Shown in pieces: positions 24,251 through 37,424 of a DNA stretch of 64,000 bases; the first letter of the stretch is position 1, and every line of letters begins with the position of its first letter. The stretch covers positions 62,001-126,000 of the forward strand of contig JADFUC010000477.1 of the NCBI GenBank assembly GCA_019722365.1, given 5' to 3'. Source of the DNA: Lithospermum erythrorhizon. Lineage: Eukaryota > Streptophyta > Magnoliopsida > Boraginales > Boraginaceae. A program made the translations under genes and the position numbers. The notes below the pieces were generated by a model. It searched no databases. It worked only from the letters and a program-made list of their open reading frames with translations, and was not told the DNA's origin.

Positions 24251-26849
24251 GAATATTCTTCTTTACAAGTATTTATTAAGATGTCCCTTTTTCTATTTCT
24301 TTTTGTGCTAGTGTAAGGATCTTCATAGTGTGAAAAAGGAAAAAGGAAAAGATATGTAAATACTATACATAGTGCAATATCATATTCTCCGTATTCTTCT
24401 CTTCTGGATTACATTCTTGACTCATCAATCCTTATCATTTTCTAATTTTGTTCTTTTACCCTTAACTTATTGTGCAAAGTATATAATCACTTGGCCCACA
24501 GTTGTTTATCGATCTCTTTGTATTTTATTCTAGCCTTTTGCTTTCAAGGGCCATTCTTGATTTCGGTTTGCAATTATTGGGCATCTTATTAGTATTGTAG
24601 ATGCCACATGGTAATGGTGAATTAGTTGAACTGAAAAGTTAGTTGTTTAGTTAGTGGAGTTAATAATGAGTTGTATTGTAGGTCTAGCTATTCATTTCTA
24701 AGAATAGTAGTCAGAGGCTTAAAATGTTTTACTAAATAAAGAAATTAGATGTTCTAACACAAAGAAGTCGAGAAATTAGATACTCGAAACAATTAACTAA
24801 ATACAATACAATTACTTTAAAATGAATATCCAAAACAACTACTCGTACTATTATCTCATTAGGTAAATCCCATAATTTTTCCACAAAACTGACTTTGGAG
24901 GACAAATAAAGACCCAGCAACTCTTTGATCCGACTTTCAAGTGACAGCTGATATGTCCCATACTAAAGGGCCCCACACCATGTGAGCTTTTGTCATTAAG
25001 GTCTTCATTGTGCTAAATATTACGTCCAATGGTCCATTTGTAAAGTTGATATAGCCTATAGGCTATAGGTGAAGTGATTGCCCCCACTGGCTTTTTCCTG
25101 CCGACACTAATTTCTAGACTACTCAAGTGTCAATAAAAAATGTTTTAGATTCGGTTCGATCTGGTTAGCCGGATCGGTTTCGATTTGGTTTATGCTAAAA
25201 TCGAAATCGATTAATTTTTTGTCAGTTTGATTATTGTTTTTACCATTTCTGTTCGGTCTAATTTTTTTCCAACACAAATCGGTAAAAATTTGGTTCGGTC
25301 GATTTTTCGGTTTGAACCGAATCGTCAACATCCCTAGACTCAATCCATTTTAATTAACATTTTCGATTTTCGTATTAAAATTTTAATTATAAAATGATAC
25401 ACTCCGTAATTTATTTATAAAAAAGTATTTCATAAATGTTTTCATAATATAACTAGAAAAATAATGCATTATTAAAATTTCATCTCGAAATCGAGAATAT
25501 AAATTATAGGCCTTTTACCTAGCTTGGATTATATCAAAGGCTCACGAGAGTATGACTAACGGTTCGACTTAAAAACTCGACTCGATATTTTAAAATGATA
25601 CTCAAACCTTCATTTTATTCTCGATCGATATTGAGGCATAAACTCAACCCACCTCGAAAAAAGTTATACATAATTATTTAATTAATAATAATATACCATA
25701 TTAAATTGGAAATCCATTAATGAAAGGCTATACCACACTTAATTAGTAATTATTGAATTGTATTTTAGAAACTTCTAGTCTCGATTACTCGATTTTTTGG
25801 AAATTCAGATCAAGTTAAATTTTAGTTAGTTTTTGTATTTTTGTTTCAAGTCGAGTTCGAGTCCTATTTTTATGCTTTCATCTTAATTGAATCGGATCGA
25901 ACTTAATATTTGAAAAGGTACGGATCGAGTCTAGCTTTTTTAAATGCGCAACAAATTACAATGAATTTAGAGTAGTAATTTGTTAGCTAAGTTGGACGTG
26001 TAATGGGGGACCCCAGAAGGGTTGTTCAACAGTCACTTTCTAGGTGAGGATTATCTATTGTTGCATGCCTATCAATAGTCATTTGGCTTTCAGCATCAGA
26101 AATAGACTTACCAGGTTGCAAAAGTTGTGCACATAGGATGAAATTTACAAAGCTTTTTTGGGAGATGAAGTGTTCAAATACTGTTCACAGCGATTGAGTT
26201 AATTTCATGTCCATAAGTTATAAACCTCTGCAGATGGAACTTAAGTTTTACATTAAAAAACGTCGTCAATTAAAATGAATTGAAAGGTCAATTGAAATGA
26301 GTATTAACTCGTAACTACAAAGTTCAAAACAACATAACATTATGGAGGAGTGGTTAGGATAGTTAATGGAAAAGCCACTCATATATCAGGAAAATGACCC
26401 TGATTTTTAAGCATGGGCAGTTTCATATGCCCATATCTGCAGGCCTGCAAACTTGAATGCTTTTTGTTGTCTTGAAGAACTGGGGTGGGAGGTATGGGGA
26501 GTGGCCTTAATTTTTTGAAAAATTTAATTTTATTAAGCATTTTTTTAAAAATTATAGTTATTCTTTTAAAAATTATATTTTTCGTTTTTCTAAATTTTTA
26601 TATTTTTTCTTATAAGTATGATATCAAACAAGTAATTCGCCCCTTATATGAATATCATGTTTCGGTCACTGCGTACAGTCTCTTTCAATGAAGTGCTTTT
26701 TTTTTATTTTTTGCTTTTTTTATTTTTTGTGTTTTCTGCCTATGCTCCTCTCATAAATATTTCATGGTCAATGTTGTCTGCTACACTTTCATGCTTAGCG
26801 TCAGGAAATTTTATTTATCCATGTTTTCAGTGAAAACCACGACTCTTTA
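24251..26849. other. Intergenic, AT-rich
   Basis: Contains the 3' UTR of the epimerase gene and no supported exon. About 25135-25335 is a repeat built from 'ttcggttcg', 'ggttcggtcgatttttcggtttgaaccgaatcg' style words, common as decayed transposon ends in plants. The frames at 26485-26833 are poly-T-driven hydrophobic runs, not genes. Confidence 0.5.
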
Positions 26850-27470
26850 TGTTAGGAATTCTATAGTGTTATTGCATAATTAAAAGCGTCTTTCTACTTA
26901 TCAATACTTAGCGAATCAAACAGGATGACAATAGAATTTGATAAATAATCTACGTCTGTCTACGTCGATTCGGATATGACAACCAAAGCGATAAGCGACA
27001 GAGTACACGATTCGCGCCCGATGTAATTGTCCGTCTTCGGATGACAATAACTCGGGAAGAATTGTTTACAGGAAACATTCAAGAACTACATTACATCATT
27101 TACCGATTAGATGTTTTTAACATAGATTAAAAACTCTATTCACAAAGCCTCATCGTCTTTCTCTAGAATTCTTCTTATGATTCTAATATTTAGTACAATA
27201 ATAATCAATAAAGAGAGACACTGTTATAGGCCACAAAGAATCTGGAGTGCAATCTAAACCGAATAAAAAATTGGACCAAATAAGGCCTGTCCGCCTCGAG
27301 ACATTTTCTCCCCAACACGGATCGGCCTCCCGAGGGGGGCCGGTGCTTCCAGTGATTTTGAGCCCTAATCGGCTCACGGCAAAGGAGCCAATTTTTCCCA
27401 CATTGCTTGGCGAAATTTTCTTCACTCCCAGCCAATCTCCACTTGAAGAAATTTAGCAGCTTGTCTTCTC
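26850..27470 (-). repeat. 3' LTR of the short copia element
   Basis: Left-hand copy of the direct repeat, starting 'tgttaggaatt'. The right edge is approximate because the two copies lose similarity past about 27440. Confidence 0.7.
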
Positions 27471-28368
27471 CGTTAGTCTTGAATACGTAGAAGCATCCAG
27501 GTTAAATACGTCTTATTTCGCAGACCCAACTTCTTGTCTTACTTTGAGAGTCAATTGAACTCACCTCGATCATTAGAAGAGCATAGCAGCGTTTACCGCA
27601 TTGATCCTAGCCTACCTAATCTTTCCTAATGTGACCTTTCTTTTGCCCAATTCAGGCATTCAATTGCATGTCGAATCTACCACTTGCAGGTGCTTGCTTA
27701 TTGGTTGTTCTTGCTACTCTCGTCCAATACAAATAAAGTAGGCCTTGAATTAGCCACTGTTTCCTTGATCGAATTTCCCTCATCAAAATCGAGCAATAAT
27801 AACATCCTTAGAGTTTTGCAAGGTCACTCAGCTGATATGACTCACGAGCACTCGTGGATTCATAGCTTATTTGCTTACTTGATGCCACAATAATTAATGT
27901 TTTCCAATTCATCATTAACAACAAATCCGACTGATTTAGCTAATTGATTAATTATATTTGTTCATATTATTCAAGTACGTGTTCACAGAAGTACCTTCAA
28001 CAATCTTTAAATTAAAGAGATTTTTCGTAAGAGATACCTTATTATGAATAATGGGTTTCTCATACAAATCGATAGCACTTTCTTTGCCCCTTGTGTTTGT
28101 GGTCTCTTCGCCCATATTATGAAACCCAACGTGCTCAGTGAGAACTGATCGAATCGCCCACAAGAACTTTCTGTTTAGTTTGTTCAGCTACCGATGCTCG
28201 TCTCTTTCGAACTGCTCGGATAGTGGTTCGGCCAAGTCCATGGAAGTATCTGAGATAGTCTTCAATTTGCATCTTCTGCTTGGAAAATTAGTTCCATCAA
28301 CTGACTTCATACCGTGGAGTATCACGGCTCCTTTGTCTCAAGCCATAATCTGACCTTCGGCTGATACG

Positions 28369-29022
28369 GTGTTAGGAATTACACACCGTTATTGCAATTA
28401 AAGCATCCCACAGTACCCAATAACACGAATCCCGCCCGAATGATAATCAAACTTCAACAAATAATCACATGTCGGTGAATATGATAAGCGAAGAAAATAA
28501 TAAGCAACCGCGAATTATCGATTCACCTGTGTGAGACCTAATCAGCGTCTTCTGAATCCGCTAATAACTCGGGGAAGAATTATTTTCATGACTACTTAAG
28601 AACCCTATTCTATCTATATCTTAATTAGATGTTTTCTTATAGATTGAAAACTCTAATTACCCGGCTCCTGAGATATCTCTCTGCTTAATTTATTTCTTAT
28701 GATTTTAATATTTGAGTACAACGTTAATCAGCGAGACACTTGTTATAGTACGAGAAATCTTAGATGCAAATCTAAGCCAGAATAGAAAACTGGACCAAAT
28801 AAGGCCTCAAACCGCCTCGGAGAATTTAGCCCTAACCGCCCCGAATACATTTTCAATCGCCCCTCCGGGGACCCCGATCGGAGGCGGACCAGTTCTGATG
28901 ATTTTGAGCCCTAGGGCCGATTGCGAGGAGCTGATTTTTCCCTGTTCTTAGCTGAGTACCTCTTCCTCCGACACTTTGGGAGAAATCACTCGATGCGAAC
29001 TAGCGCGATCCACGAAAGTTCG
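28369..29022 (-). repeat. 5' LTR of the short copia element
   Basis: Right-hand copy, starting 'tgttaggaatt' and probably ending at 'gttcgaca'. The priming site lies next to its left edge, which fixes the minus-strand orientation. Confidence 0.7.
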
Positions 29023-29416
29023 ACATTAACTTCTAATATAAATTGTGCCTTAAAAACATAAGTAACATCATCTAATGCAACCCTCTAAATATTTGCCATA
29101 GTTAGATAATGAGAACTCTTAACATCATTTGTTTCTGCAACTTCCTTCTGCATAGACAATATGAATTCATGGAACTAAAATGAGTCCTTAGATATAGCGC
29201 TAGAAGAAAATGAAGTATTACAAGAGTCAGAAGTGTATATTCAACTTTTGTACAGATTTAAGGATGTTCAATAAGAGGACTTCTATTCTGATCAAGTAAA
29301 TAAATCAAAATGGTGCTAGCTATCATGCAACAGAAGAAGAATTAAACATATTTTACAACATCAATGCACAATCATGCAGACAACATTAGCTATATGTTGA
29401 TTCAGTTGTTTTTGTA

Positions 29417-32400
29417 CTATGCCTGCACAAATTCTTGCTTGTTTTCTCCATCTGATTGACGTATCCCTGAGATCATTTGAGCATGATGTTCCAAGTATTC
29501 TCGGCTATTCATTTCCGTTAACCTACAAGATGACAAAATACTCGCTTAATTTCAAACGACTCTAAACATATACGCGAAAACTCAAGTCTGAGACTACTAG
29601 AGAGCTTATGTAGATTTGCGTACCTACTAATGGTGCGGTCTTTAGCAAACCCCAATTCATTATCTACACAAATGAATGAATCCTCACTCTTCCTTGATCT
29701 CGAGGATGTTCTAGGTCCCATTTTCTGTGCATCAGCTATTGTCACAATTCTTTCAAAAAGTCCGACAGGATTCGCCTCAGCTGTACACAGCAGCCGAGCC
29801 TTATTTTCATACATCACCTACCAATAGAATCAGCAAGCCATTAGACCCATAAACTTGACTTCAATACTGCAACTGAGATAACTGATTTCACTTTTAGCTT
29901 AAAGGAGATTGCTATCCTAAACTTTAAATAAAATACTAATGATCGGTAATAATATTTTTTTCATTGAAGTATGTGCTATTTACTAAGTAGAAATACGGAG
30001 CACCAACAATCAAAGTTGTCCTCTCAAATAGTCCTGAATTAAGATAACCTCTCAAATAGTCCTGAATTTAGATAAGTACATAACTATAACATTTACATTC
30101 AGTCGGTCTGTATGTAAGAAGAGAAACTAACATCAACCAAAGTGACAAACCGATAAGCAGCAGTCTTATTATGGAGCCCGAGAACAGGAATTCCATCCAA
30201 GGCTAGTGTATGAAATTTCTCTGTCAAAAAGATAACACTGCATATGAACATACTTAATCAAATGCAGCCATCAAACCAAGTTTTAGATTGGCGTTTTCAG
30301 ATCAATTAGCCGTATCATACTTGTAGAGAGGAATTCATAAGGAGATGAAAAACATATGGTATGGCAACAAACAAACTGGTTATTGCCATAACAAGTTTTG
30401 ATGGAATGATTAGTATGAGAAGGATAAAAAAGTTATAGCTGATGTGCGAGGGGTAAGTTAGAAAATCAGGCATCGACGACATACTGAACAATCCGAAATA
30501 GTCTGCTGCACCAAGTGGTCTGTCACAGAGTTCGTCAAAAGGAAAATATGCACATCCATTTGCACCCATTGAAACCTAAGAGATTATCAAACAAACGGGC
30601 ACATATAGTGAGTTCTTGAGGCAACTCAATCACAATGGTTACAACCAACCATGGACCATTTCAGACAGTTTACGTACATGCAGTGTTCTCCCCATAACAA
30701 CCTCCACATATTGAGAATATGGTCTATGATCCCCAACTAATTGCAAGAACTTTTGTTTAAGAAAACCGTATAAGTTCTCTCCAACAAAGTAGAAACCCTC
30801 CTCGGCCTGAAGATAAGATGAACATACATCTTACATCATTGGGCCAGAAACAAGATACTGGATGAAATCAAATATGTAATGCATAACTTTACCGAAGTCA
30901 ATTTGCGGTAATCAACTGATGAACCAATTTCACGAACTACAGATCTTTCCTACATCATAATACATTATCAGTTATTTTGTAAGCTAAAAAAATAAACCTT
31001 GGTGGAAGTCTATTCAGCTGAAATGAAATGGTTAGCAGGGAACCAATCATCACGAATTGCAATCTCTTCCAATACAGGCAGCACTCTTATCGTTATTCAT
31101 AATACAAGATATGTGTGCATTTAGGGCAAGTATTGTATCCACTCCAATACCTTGAGAGTAGCTATGAATGGCAGAAAAAGGTCTCTCTGTAGACCACCTT
31201 CATAAAGATTATCTGGAGCACGATTTGAGGTTGACACAAGAATCTACTCTTGCATTTCACCACCATTGTGAAAAAAGTATAAGCATCAGATGAGAACGCA
31301 ATATAAATATAACAATTCAAAATTAACGGGTGAGATTTATAATGTACTTACGGTTCCGTTGTTGAATAAATGCTTAAATAAACGATTCAATATTAAGGCA
31401 TCGGCAACATCAGTAACCTACAGAGACCACAAATAAGCATCAACAAGAAGTCGCCTGAGGGCACTGTAAAGTATAGCTAATCCTGAGGATGCCAGATAGA
31501 AGTCATAGAACTCTTCCATTCGAGACAAATGGTCAACAACTTATGTTAAATTTGTTACAATTTTCACAGATACCATAAATTCATCGAGACAAAGCAAAAT
31601 TGATTCATCAGATATCTCCCCTGCGACAACTTCAAGAGGATCTGAAACACCTTGGTGCTTCTGCAGTACCACAAGTATGTATTAATTAGCATAGAGATGT
31701 TAAAAGCTACTACTCATAGCTTCTTTTGAACGAAAATAATTAGCCAGGGTATAGTCCTTTCTCAGTGATTTAAGTTATAATTGCACAAAATGTTTTTGGA
31801 GAAGTAGCAGTAGACACTGTCAAACTTGGGAACACACGGTAACCTCAACGACGAACAAGAATACTGGTTTCTGAAAACATAGATAATCAACAGCATACAA
31901 AGAGAAGAAGAAAACAGTTCACACATTCCCGAAACATTATAAAGAACCCTTTAAACAGTAGAGTTATTTTCCCACAATGGATACATACACCAAATTTTTT
32001 TATCAGAATTACTAAGGCCATGCAAAAATAAAGCCGAATAATTACTTGAATCAACCTACATAAAAATATATAATAATAGAAAATTATAAAGAAAGGTAAG
32101 TATGAGTATTATTCATACTCGTAATCTGCTATGGACATTGAGCATAAAGTCGTGAAAATGGATTCTCTTTTTTCTCCAGTTGCATGGCCTGAGAAAGAAG
32201 GTATCATCTACACTAGTAAGACTGTCTTGATTATTATTTCAGTAATGCATATTTACAATGTCTACACTGTATAGATAGACAAAAAGATGTGTCGATACTA
32301 AATAGAGAGATAATTGATGCTCACAACTGATTAAAAAATAAGTCCATCAACATAGTTTTTCCAGTTCCAACTCCTCCATAGAGATAAAGTCCGTTGACAG

Positions 32401-33719
32401 GTGTGTAAAAAGATTGGGGTATTAAACGACTCCACAACCATCTACTCCTGAAAAGAGGTCGCAGTGTGGTCAGAACTTGATACTACAGTATGACATAACT
32501 GGGCAATATATCTACAACAGCAATACTGTAATTATAATTCTAATTTTGGGCAATGTCAATAGAAGGAAAGATCATACTTTTTAGCTGCATGAAAAATTTA
32601 ATGTCTTGATCAAAATTTACCTGCTTGCCTTTTCAGATGCTGCATACTTGTCCAACTTACAGGAATGAGCATTTTCAACCAGTTCATCATATAGTCTTTG
32701 GAGTTCTCTCAAGGTGCCGACCTACAATATACGATCAACTTAGATTGTGGAAAAGGAGATATCAAATATGTCTCCGAGAAGTAATGATAGCCATAATTTG
32801 CATGTATCTAGAATTGTGAAAAGAAATTGAAATTTCTTTCTTCTGCCCTCACGCTGCCTTACATTCCCGAACATACTTCATTTTTATGTAAAGATCCTCT
32901 CTTTATTGGAGTTAAATTAACTGACTATGCACAAAACAGACTTTAAACCCAAAAGGTTACGATGTTTCAGTTCCTGAATGTCATATCAAGAAGGACACAA
33001 GAACATTTATCCTATTATTCCTACTAATTAATACAGAGTAACAAACAGAAGAATAAGTTAATTTCATATAGATAGAGAGATCATGAGACTGGTAAGCATT
33101 TAAAATAGACAGTCTACTAAATACTTGAGCATAATGATCATAATACGATACTGCTAAGTGCTAACATAGTAAATATGCGAACTACTATTTCAAAAATGAT
33201 TTATCGAGAACAGTTATCCGGTCCAATGAAGCAGAAATCTCAGCTAATTTGGAATCTCTAGAAAGTCGAAAAACAAAGTACATACGCATAAAAATAACTA
33301 ATTCTCAGAAGGAATATCTAGTTTTATAGAGTAATTAAATAAGACACCTGGAAAGAATCCCCATCCAAAAGTTCGCCTGCAACAATTCTTCGCTCGTACT
33401 CCACTAGGGGCCCTGCTCTATTCACTTCTGGTACAACCCATTAAAGACTCCAATTAAACAGAAAGATTCTCCAACAAAATTAAACCCCTAACATATGAAT
33501 TACTAAAATCAAACCTCCATTTGTAGCTCTAGCAGCATCAGCAAAAGAAGCTGACCGAATCATACACGAGGGATGTCCCTGTTTATACAAATCAGCATTC
33601 TGTGAAAATCGATCTGCAGCAGCACGAGTCTGTCTCCTGATCGATCCATATAAGTTCATCTGTTCATGACATCTATATGCTGATCTAACGCGTGGTATAG
33701 ACCGAACAAATGCCCTCAT
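29417..33719 (-). CDS. AFG1L: AFG1-like AAA+ ATPase (mitochondrial), 14 exons
   Basis: Mitochondrial inner-membrane ATPase of the AFG1/LACE1 (ZapE-related) family, which in yeast and animals helps remove damaged or unassembled respiratory-chain subunits. Exons (minus): 33719-33515, 33427-33348, 32721-32621, 32447-32325, 32188-32119, 31660-31574, 31417-31352, 31243-31151, 30949-30893, 30806-30678, 30575-30485, 30220-30132, 29817-29624, 29522-29417. They join in frame to 496 residues, normal for the family. Residues 1-60 are Arg-rich with few acidic residues, a likely mitochondrial presequence. GPLVEYERR follows near 74, Walker A GGVGTGKT is at 153-160, Walker B LLCLDEF at 215-221, then [16 protein letters not shown] and [15 protein letters not shown], both family signatures. 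The start ATG at 33719 is preferred over an in-frame ATG at 33761 because [10 protein letters not shown] begins the presequence. All donors and acceptors are GT/AG. It looks intact. Confidence 0.95.
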
Positions 33720-35029
33720 TGTGATTTCAGGAAAGACTACAACTTGCGCAAACCAATTCAATCAGGTATTCTTCAAAACCAAGCTTCTCCACTTACAACT
33801 CACAAGCCTGTTGAGCTACAAAGTTCCGCAGGAAATAAGACAAACAACCATTACTATATATACCATCATTTTTCTAATCCATATACACCATATGCAGAGA
33901 AGAAAAAAAAGGTTCAATCTCTATGATAATTCAACCTGATGCATACATCAATACATCATGCATGTATATATGTATATGGTCAAAGTTTCACCTCAAATAA
34001 ACATAATTAATTTGAACTGGACACTATAAACAAGTAAAATCACACGGAATTACTATTTACTTTCTGCATATAAATTCAAATAAATGCTCTAGAGTATGTA
34101 CCAATAAACACTGAAAGCCTAAATTTTCAACCAGTAAGCATCAAAGCATACTAATTGAAAAAATTTAAGAGTTGCATTTATTAACTTTTGACCTCATTAA
34201 ACAATATTGTATTAGCTTTTAACCTCATTAAAGTATTAAACAATATCATCGGCAATTATAATAATTAAACAATAACTAAATGCCTAAGCTTATCCAAGCA
34301 CTGAAAAGAAGAAGCTTCAAAACAAAAGTCATGACTGAAATAATTACCAAATAAGTAAGATTTTGATGACCAAAATCACAAAATTGATAAACCAAATACA
34401 TTGAATATTTAAAAGTAGCATGTTGCATGCATATCAAGTAGAATTGAATTTGACCAACCTGATTAGGATGCTTCAATATTAGCCAACAAGCTTCAAGAAT
34501 GTCCATAAGCAATTTTCAACATGCATGTATCATTGAACACTCATCATTTACAGTTGCATATATATCTCATAAGTCATATGTATCTTGATCTTTTAACAAT
34601 GTATATATGAATATAGCATATGTGAATTTATATGCACATATGTGGAGAAAAGAATCAAGGGAATCAAAAAATAAAAAGATCCTTTCTCTATGAATAAAGA
34701 TATATAACTCTTTGAATAATTGAAAAATGTTGAAGATAAAATCTGAGACCCTATATTTCAGGGAACATCCTTGAGAAAAGGAAATTGATACACACTAGAT
34801 AAATAGTGAGGGGAATGTACCAAAACATGTCATTCACACCTAGTCGTAATATTTGTGACCATTAAGTAATGCTAATGATTAAATGCATGCATTATTTGAT
34901 TATTATTGATTTAGTAATTAATTAAATATTTCATTAATATTTTAATTTTTAATTACTTTTCTAAACAATTAATTAATTTTTTCTATGAATTTATCGTACT
35001 TAATTATGAAGAATTTGAGATAATCAAAT
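33720..35029. other. Upstream region of the AFG1-like gene
   Basis: AT-rich, with no supported exon. The first several hundred bases should contain the AFG1-like promoter; the core elements were not picked with confidence. Confidence 0.5.
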
Positions 35030-35105
35030 GATCTAGCGGTTGATCTAGCACTGCTTGATCTTAAAGTCAAAAGTTCAAATCTCATTCTAGGGGAAGGGGT
35101 TGAAA
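35030..35105 (+). repeat. Probable tRNA-derived SINE head
   Basis: 'gatctagcggttgatctagca' resembles a tRNA A-box region and 'aaagttcaaatctcattc' a B box about 45 bp downstream. No complete tRNA cloverleaf was drawn and no anticodon arm is evident, so it is a pol III-type retroposon rather than a tRNA gene. Confidence 0.4.
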
Positions 35106-35163
35106 ATTATTGTAATATTAACTATAAAAAAATATGAACGAAGAATTTTACTCAATAAACTAA

Positions 35164-35697
35164 TACTCCTCCGCATAAGATTGTCGCATTTTGGCTTTTA
35201 ATTTTTAATAATTGAACTTTTATTTGGCGTAAATATTTTTGTTTTGTGTTATAATATTTGATAGAAAAACATAAAGTGGAAAGAATTTGAAATGTATTCT
35301 TTTTTATTGATATATTTTTCATATAATATTATAAGCAAGCAAATATCTAAATTGATGCTATGTTTGGATCGGGGTGAATCAGGAAGAGAGTAACTATTTA
35401 GAATTAATCTAAGGGAATAGAATCAGGGTGAATTACGGAAAATAAATTAAATTATTGTTTGGATACAATAATTTTGGGGGAGGAGAATAAGGGTGAATGT
35501 ATTAAAATATTGATACAAATGTTGTGTTCCATTCTCCTGGATTTGGGGAGGAGGATTATAGGGGTAATGGGGAGGATGGCGGGTGAGTGAATCATATAGG
35601 AAATTAATCAAATATGTTTCCAAGCAGAAAAATTAGACAAATAAAAATTGATTATTAAAAGTTAAAATGTGATAATCTTTTATAGACGGAGGGAGTA
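35164..35697. mobile_element. Stowaway-type MITE, about 534 bp, carrying another MITE
   Basis: The left end 'tactcctccgcataagattg' and the reverse complement of the right end ('tactccctccgtctataaaa') begin terminal inverted repeats that stay similar for about 50 bp (tcgcattttggcttttaatt against tcacattttaacttttaata). Flanking TA bases fit a Stowaway target duplication. It has no coding capacity, and its excess length is explained by the insertion inside it. Confidence 0.75.
35360..35632. mobile_element. Second MITE-like insert inside the Stowaway element
   Basis: A GGGG-rich block begins 'tgtttggatcggggtgaatc' and ends 'aaatatgtttccaagca', unlike the AT-rich arms around it. Internally it repeats 'ggggaggag' and 'gggtgaat'. 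The 'gtttggat' start is common in plant hAT/PIF-type MITEs; exact ends and the superfamily are inferred. Confidence 0.45.
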
Positions 35698-37273
35698 ATA
35701 TTTCTCTAACGCAATCAATTGCAGAATTCAATACTGGTCAAGTTTATGAGTTATGTTTAATTTGTTAAAAAATTGCTTGATGTTTATATATTAGGTATAA
35801 ATTACAATACAGTAGTTGGATCAAGTTCTAATAATAAAGTATATATTTCATATTATACGGAGTAATATATTTATGTGTTGGTATTCTTTATCTCCTCTAA
35901 TTTATTGTTCATAAAATAGCTATATATTTACATTATAACTATTTTTGATATACATATTATATAATGAATGATTTTACAAATCGATAATTATATAAGACTA
36001 GATAAAAAAAAAAGAGTAAATAATGATTGCATAATTGGCTCTTCATGCAAGGAGCGAACCTTGTATTGAAGTGATTAAAAGTAAGCCTCTAGTTCCTGAT
36101 CAATTGAGGCACATCTAGCGATTAACTCATTAGTGATATATCAGGGTAGGAACCTCGAGGGGTTGTTAGGATGACGGTTCACACCCTTTTTTAGTAATTG
36201 CATAATTGGACAATCGTATGCATGTGTTCTGGAAGATGGGGTGGATAGGAATCAAATATTTTTTTTGAATATTCGAGTTTGAATACGAATCGAACTCGAA
36301 TCCGATTTTGCCATTCGAATGGCAAACGAATGCGAATGCTTTATAATTAGATTAATTTTTTTTTTGAACATGCACATTTAGAATTCGAACCGAATATTGT
36401 ATTCGAATTCAAATATTTGTATAGATTTTAATTAATTTATATGAAAATATGTATATTGGAATTTGATTTCAAACTCGAATATAAAATATGATGAATATCG
36501 AATCAAATTCGAATATTGATAAAATGGTATCGAATCGAATTCGAATTTAATTTTAATATTTGATTCGAATACTGTTATAAAAATTCAAATTAATTTCGAT
36601 GATATTCGATTCGGTTCAGTTCAGTTCCTATCCACGAGAGAGTGGGGCCGGGTATGGGGCTCTGGGTCTGCCTATAATTTTGTAGTCTGTACGTAATTTC
36701 CATAACTTTAATAGACAGGATTTTATTTCATTCTTCTTTTGGATGTATTATGAATTTATGATGATGATATGACCAGTTTGGAATATTTAATGTTGGTTGG
36801 TGATGTTTTTCTAGAAGCTGACTCATAATTCACTCACGGTTTGTATACATATCAAGTTATCAACAAAACCTGCCAAGGGGCTTTCACAATTAGGGTGATC
36901 GTTTAAGTTATCAACAAAACCTACCATCTGAAATTATTATATACGGAGTATTGAGCTCCAATGCGTGTTTGTTTTCCATGGAGTTTTCCCAAAGATGATG
37001 CAACATGATATTGATTTTTTTATTTTTTTATTACTTGACCAACTTGTTTTATTCAGTAAGCATGTTATATGACACTTACAAGAGCACCTTCTAAAGATTA
37101 AATAAATGGTGCGTGTCACAATACAACTCGAAAACCTTGATATAATAAAACTAGTACTATATACAACATGCATGAAACCATAGTATGTTATGATTATTTG
37201 TTGAAAGATCGTCATCATCAATGTTATAATATGTAAATGATAAAAACAAACTTGAATATAGAACAAAACACAC
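35698..37273. other. Intergenic with an 'attcgaat' repeat zone
   Basis: No exon supported. 36270-36620 is a dense run of 'ttcgaat', 'gaatcgaa' and 'cgaattcgaa' words in both orientations, including the palindrome 'gccattcgaatggc' near 36311. Several 'tacggagta' Stowaway-like end words occur (35865, 36943) without partners. Confidence 0.5.
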
Positions 37274-37369
37274 TCACATATTATAGATTAAGATATATCT
37301 AGTGCTAAGATTCTTTCTTGAGTTCACATATTATAGATTAAGATATATCTAGTGCTAAGATTCTTTCTT
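37274..37369. repeat. Perfect 46-bp tandem duplication, 50-bp period
   Basis: 37274-37319 and 37324-37369 are identical, 'tcacatattatagattaaga' being the first 20 bases. Identity over 46 bp in otherwise drifting DNA means a recent event (or a recent conversion). It lies about 55 bp outside the left edge of the gypsy element. Confidence 0.9.
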
Positions 37370-37424
37370 TAAGTTAGTTGTGTTGTATTTATATGTAACG
37401 ATCATGCAAGATTAAATTTGTCAC

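Larger units (their letters stand above)
26850..29022 (-). mobile_element. Short copia-type LTR element with gag start only
   Basis: Two direct repeats of about 600 bp (26850 to about 27470, and 28369 to about 29022) both begin 'tgttaggaatt' and share long blocks such as 'ggaccaaataaggcct' and 'gattttgagccct'. On the minus strand, just after the right-hand LTR, comes 'ggtatcag'-like primer-binding sequence (about 28350-28368) and then copia gag (UBN2 type): a stretch like G.NFSKQKMQIEDYL near 28260-28310 and LYEKPIIHNKVSLTKNLFNLK at about 28070-28005. Protease, integrase and RT are absent; the internal part is only about 900 bp. It is non-autonomous and inserted between the GAE1-like and AFG1-like genes. 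Confidence 0.8.

Noticed and set aside
26485..26833. Hydrophobic frames that might be small membrane proteins
   Set aside because: They are poly-T/poly-A translation products (Phe/Leu/Lys runs) with no conserved features.
33721..33939. Plus-strand frames over the AFG1-like start
   Set aside because: Antisense shadows of exon 1 and the upstream region.
35030..35105. tRNA gene
   Set aside because: A- and B-box-like words are present but no cloverleaf or anticodon stem could be drawn; kept as SINE head.
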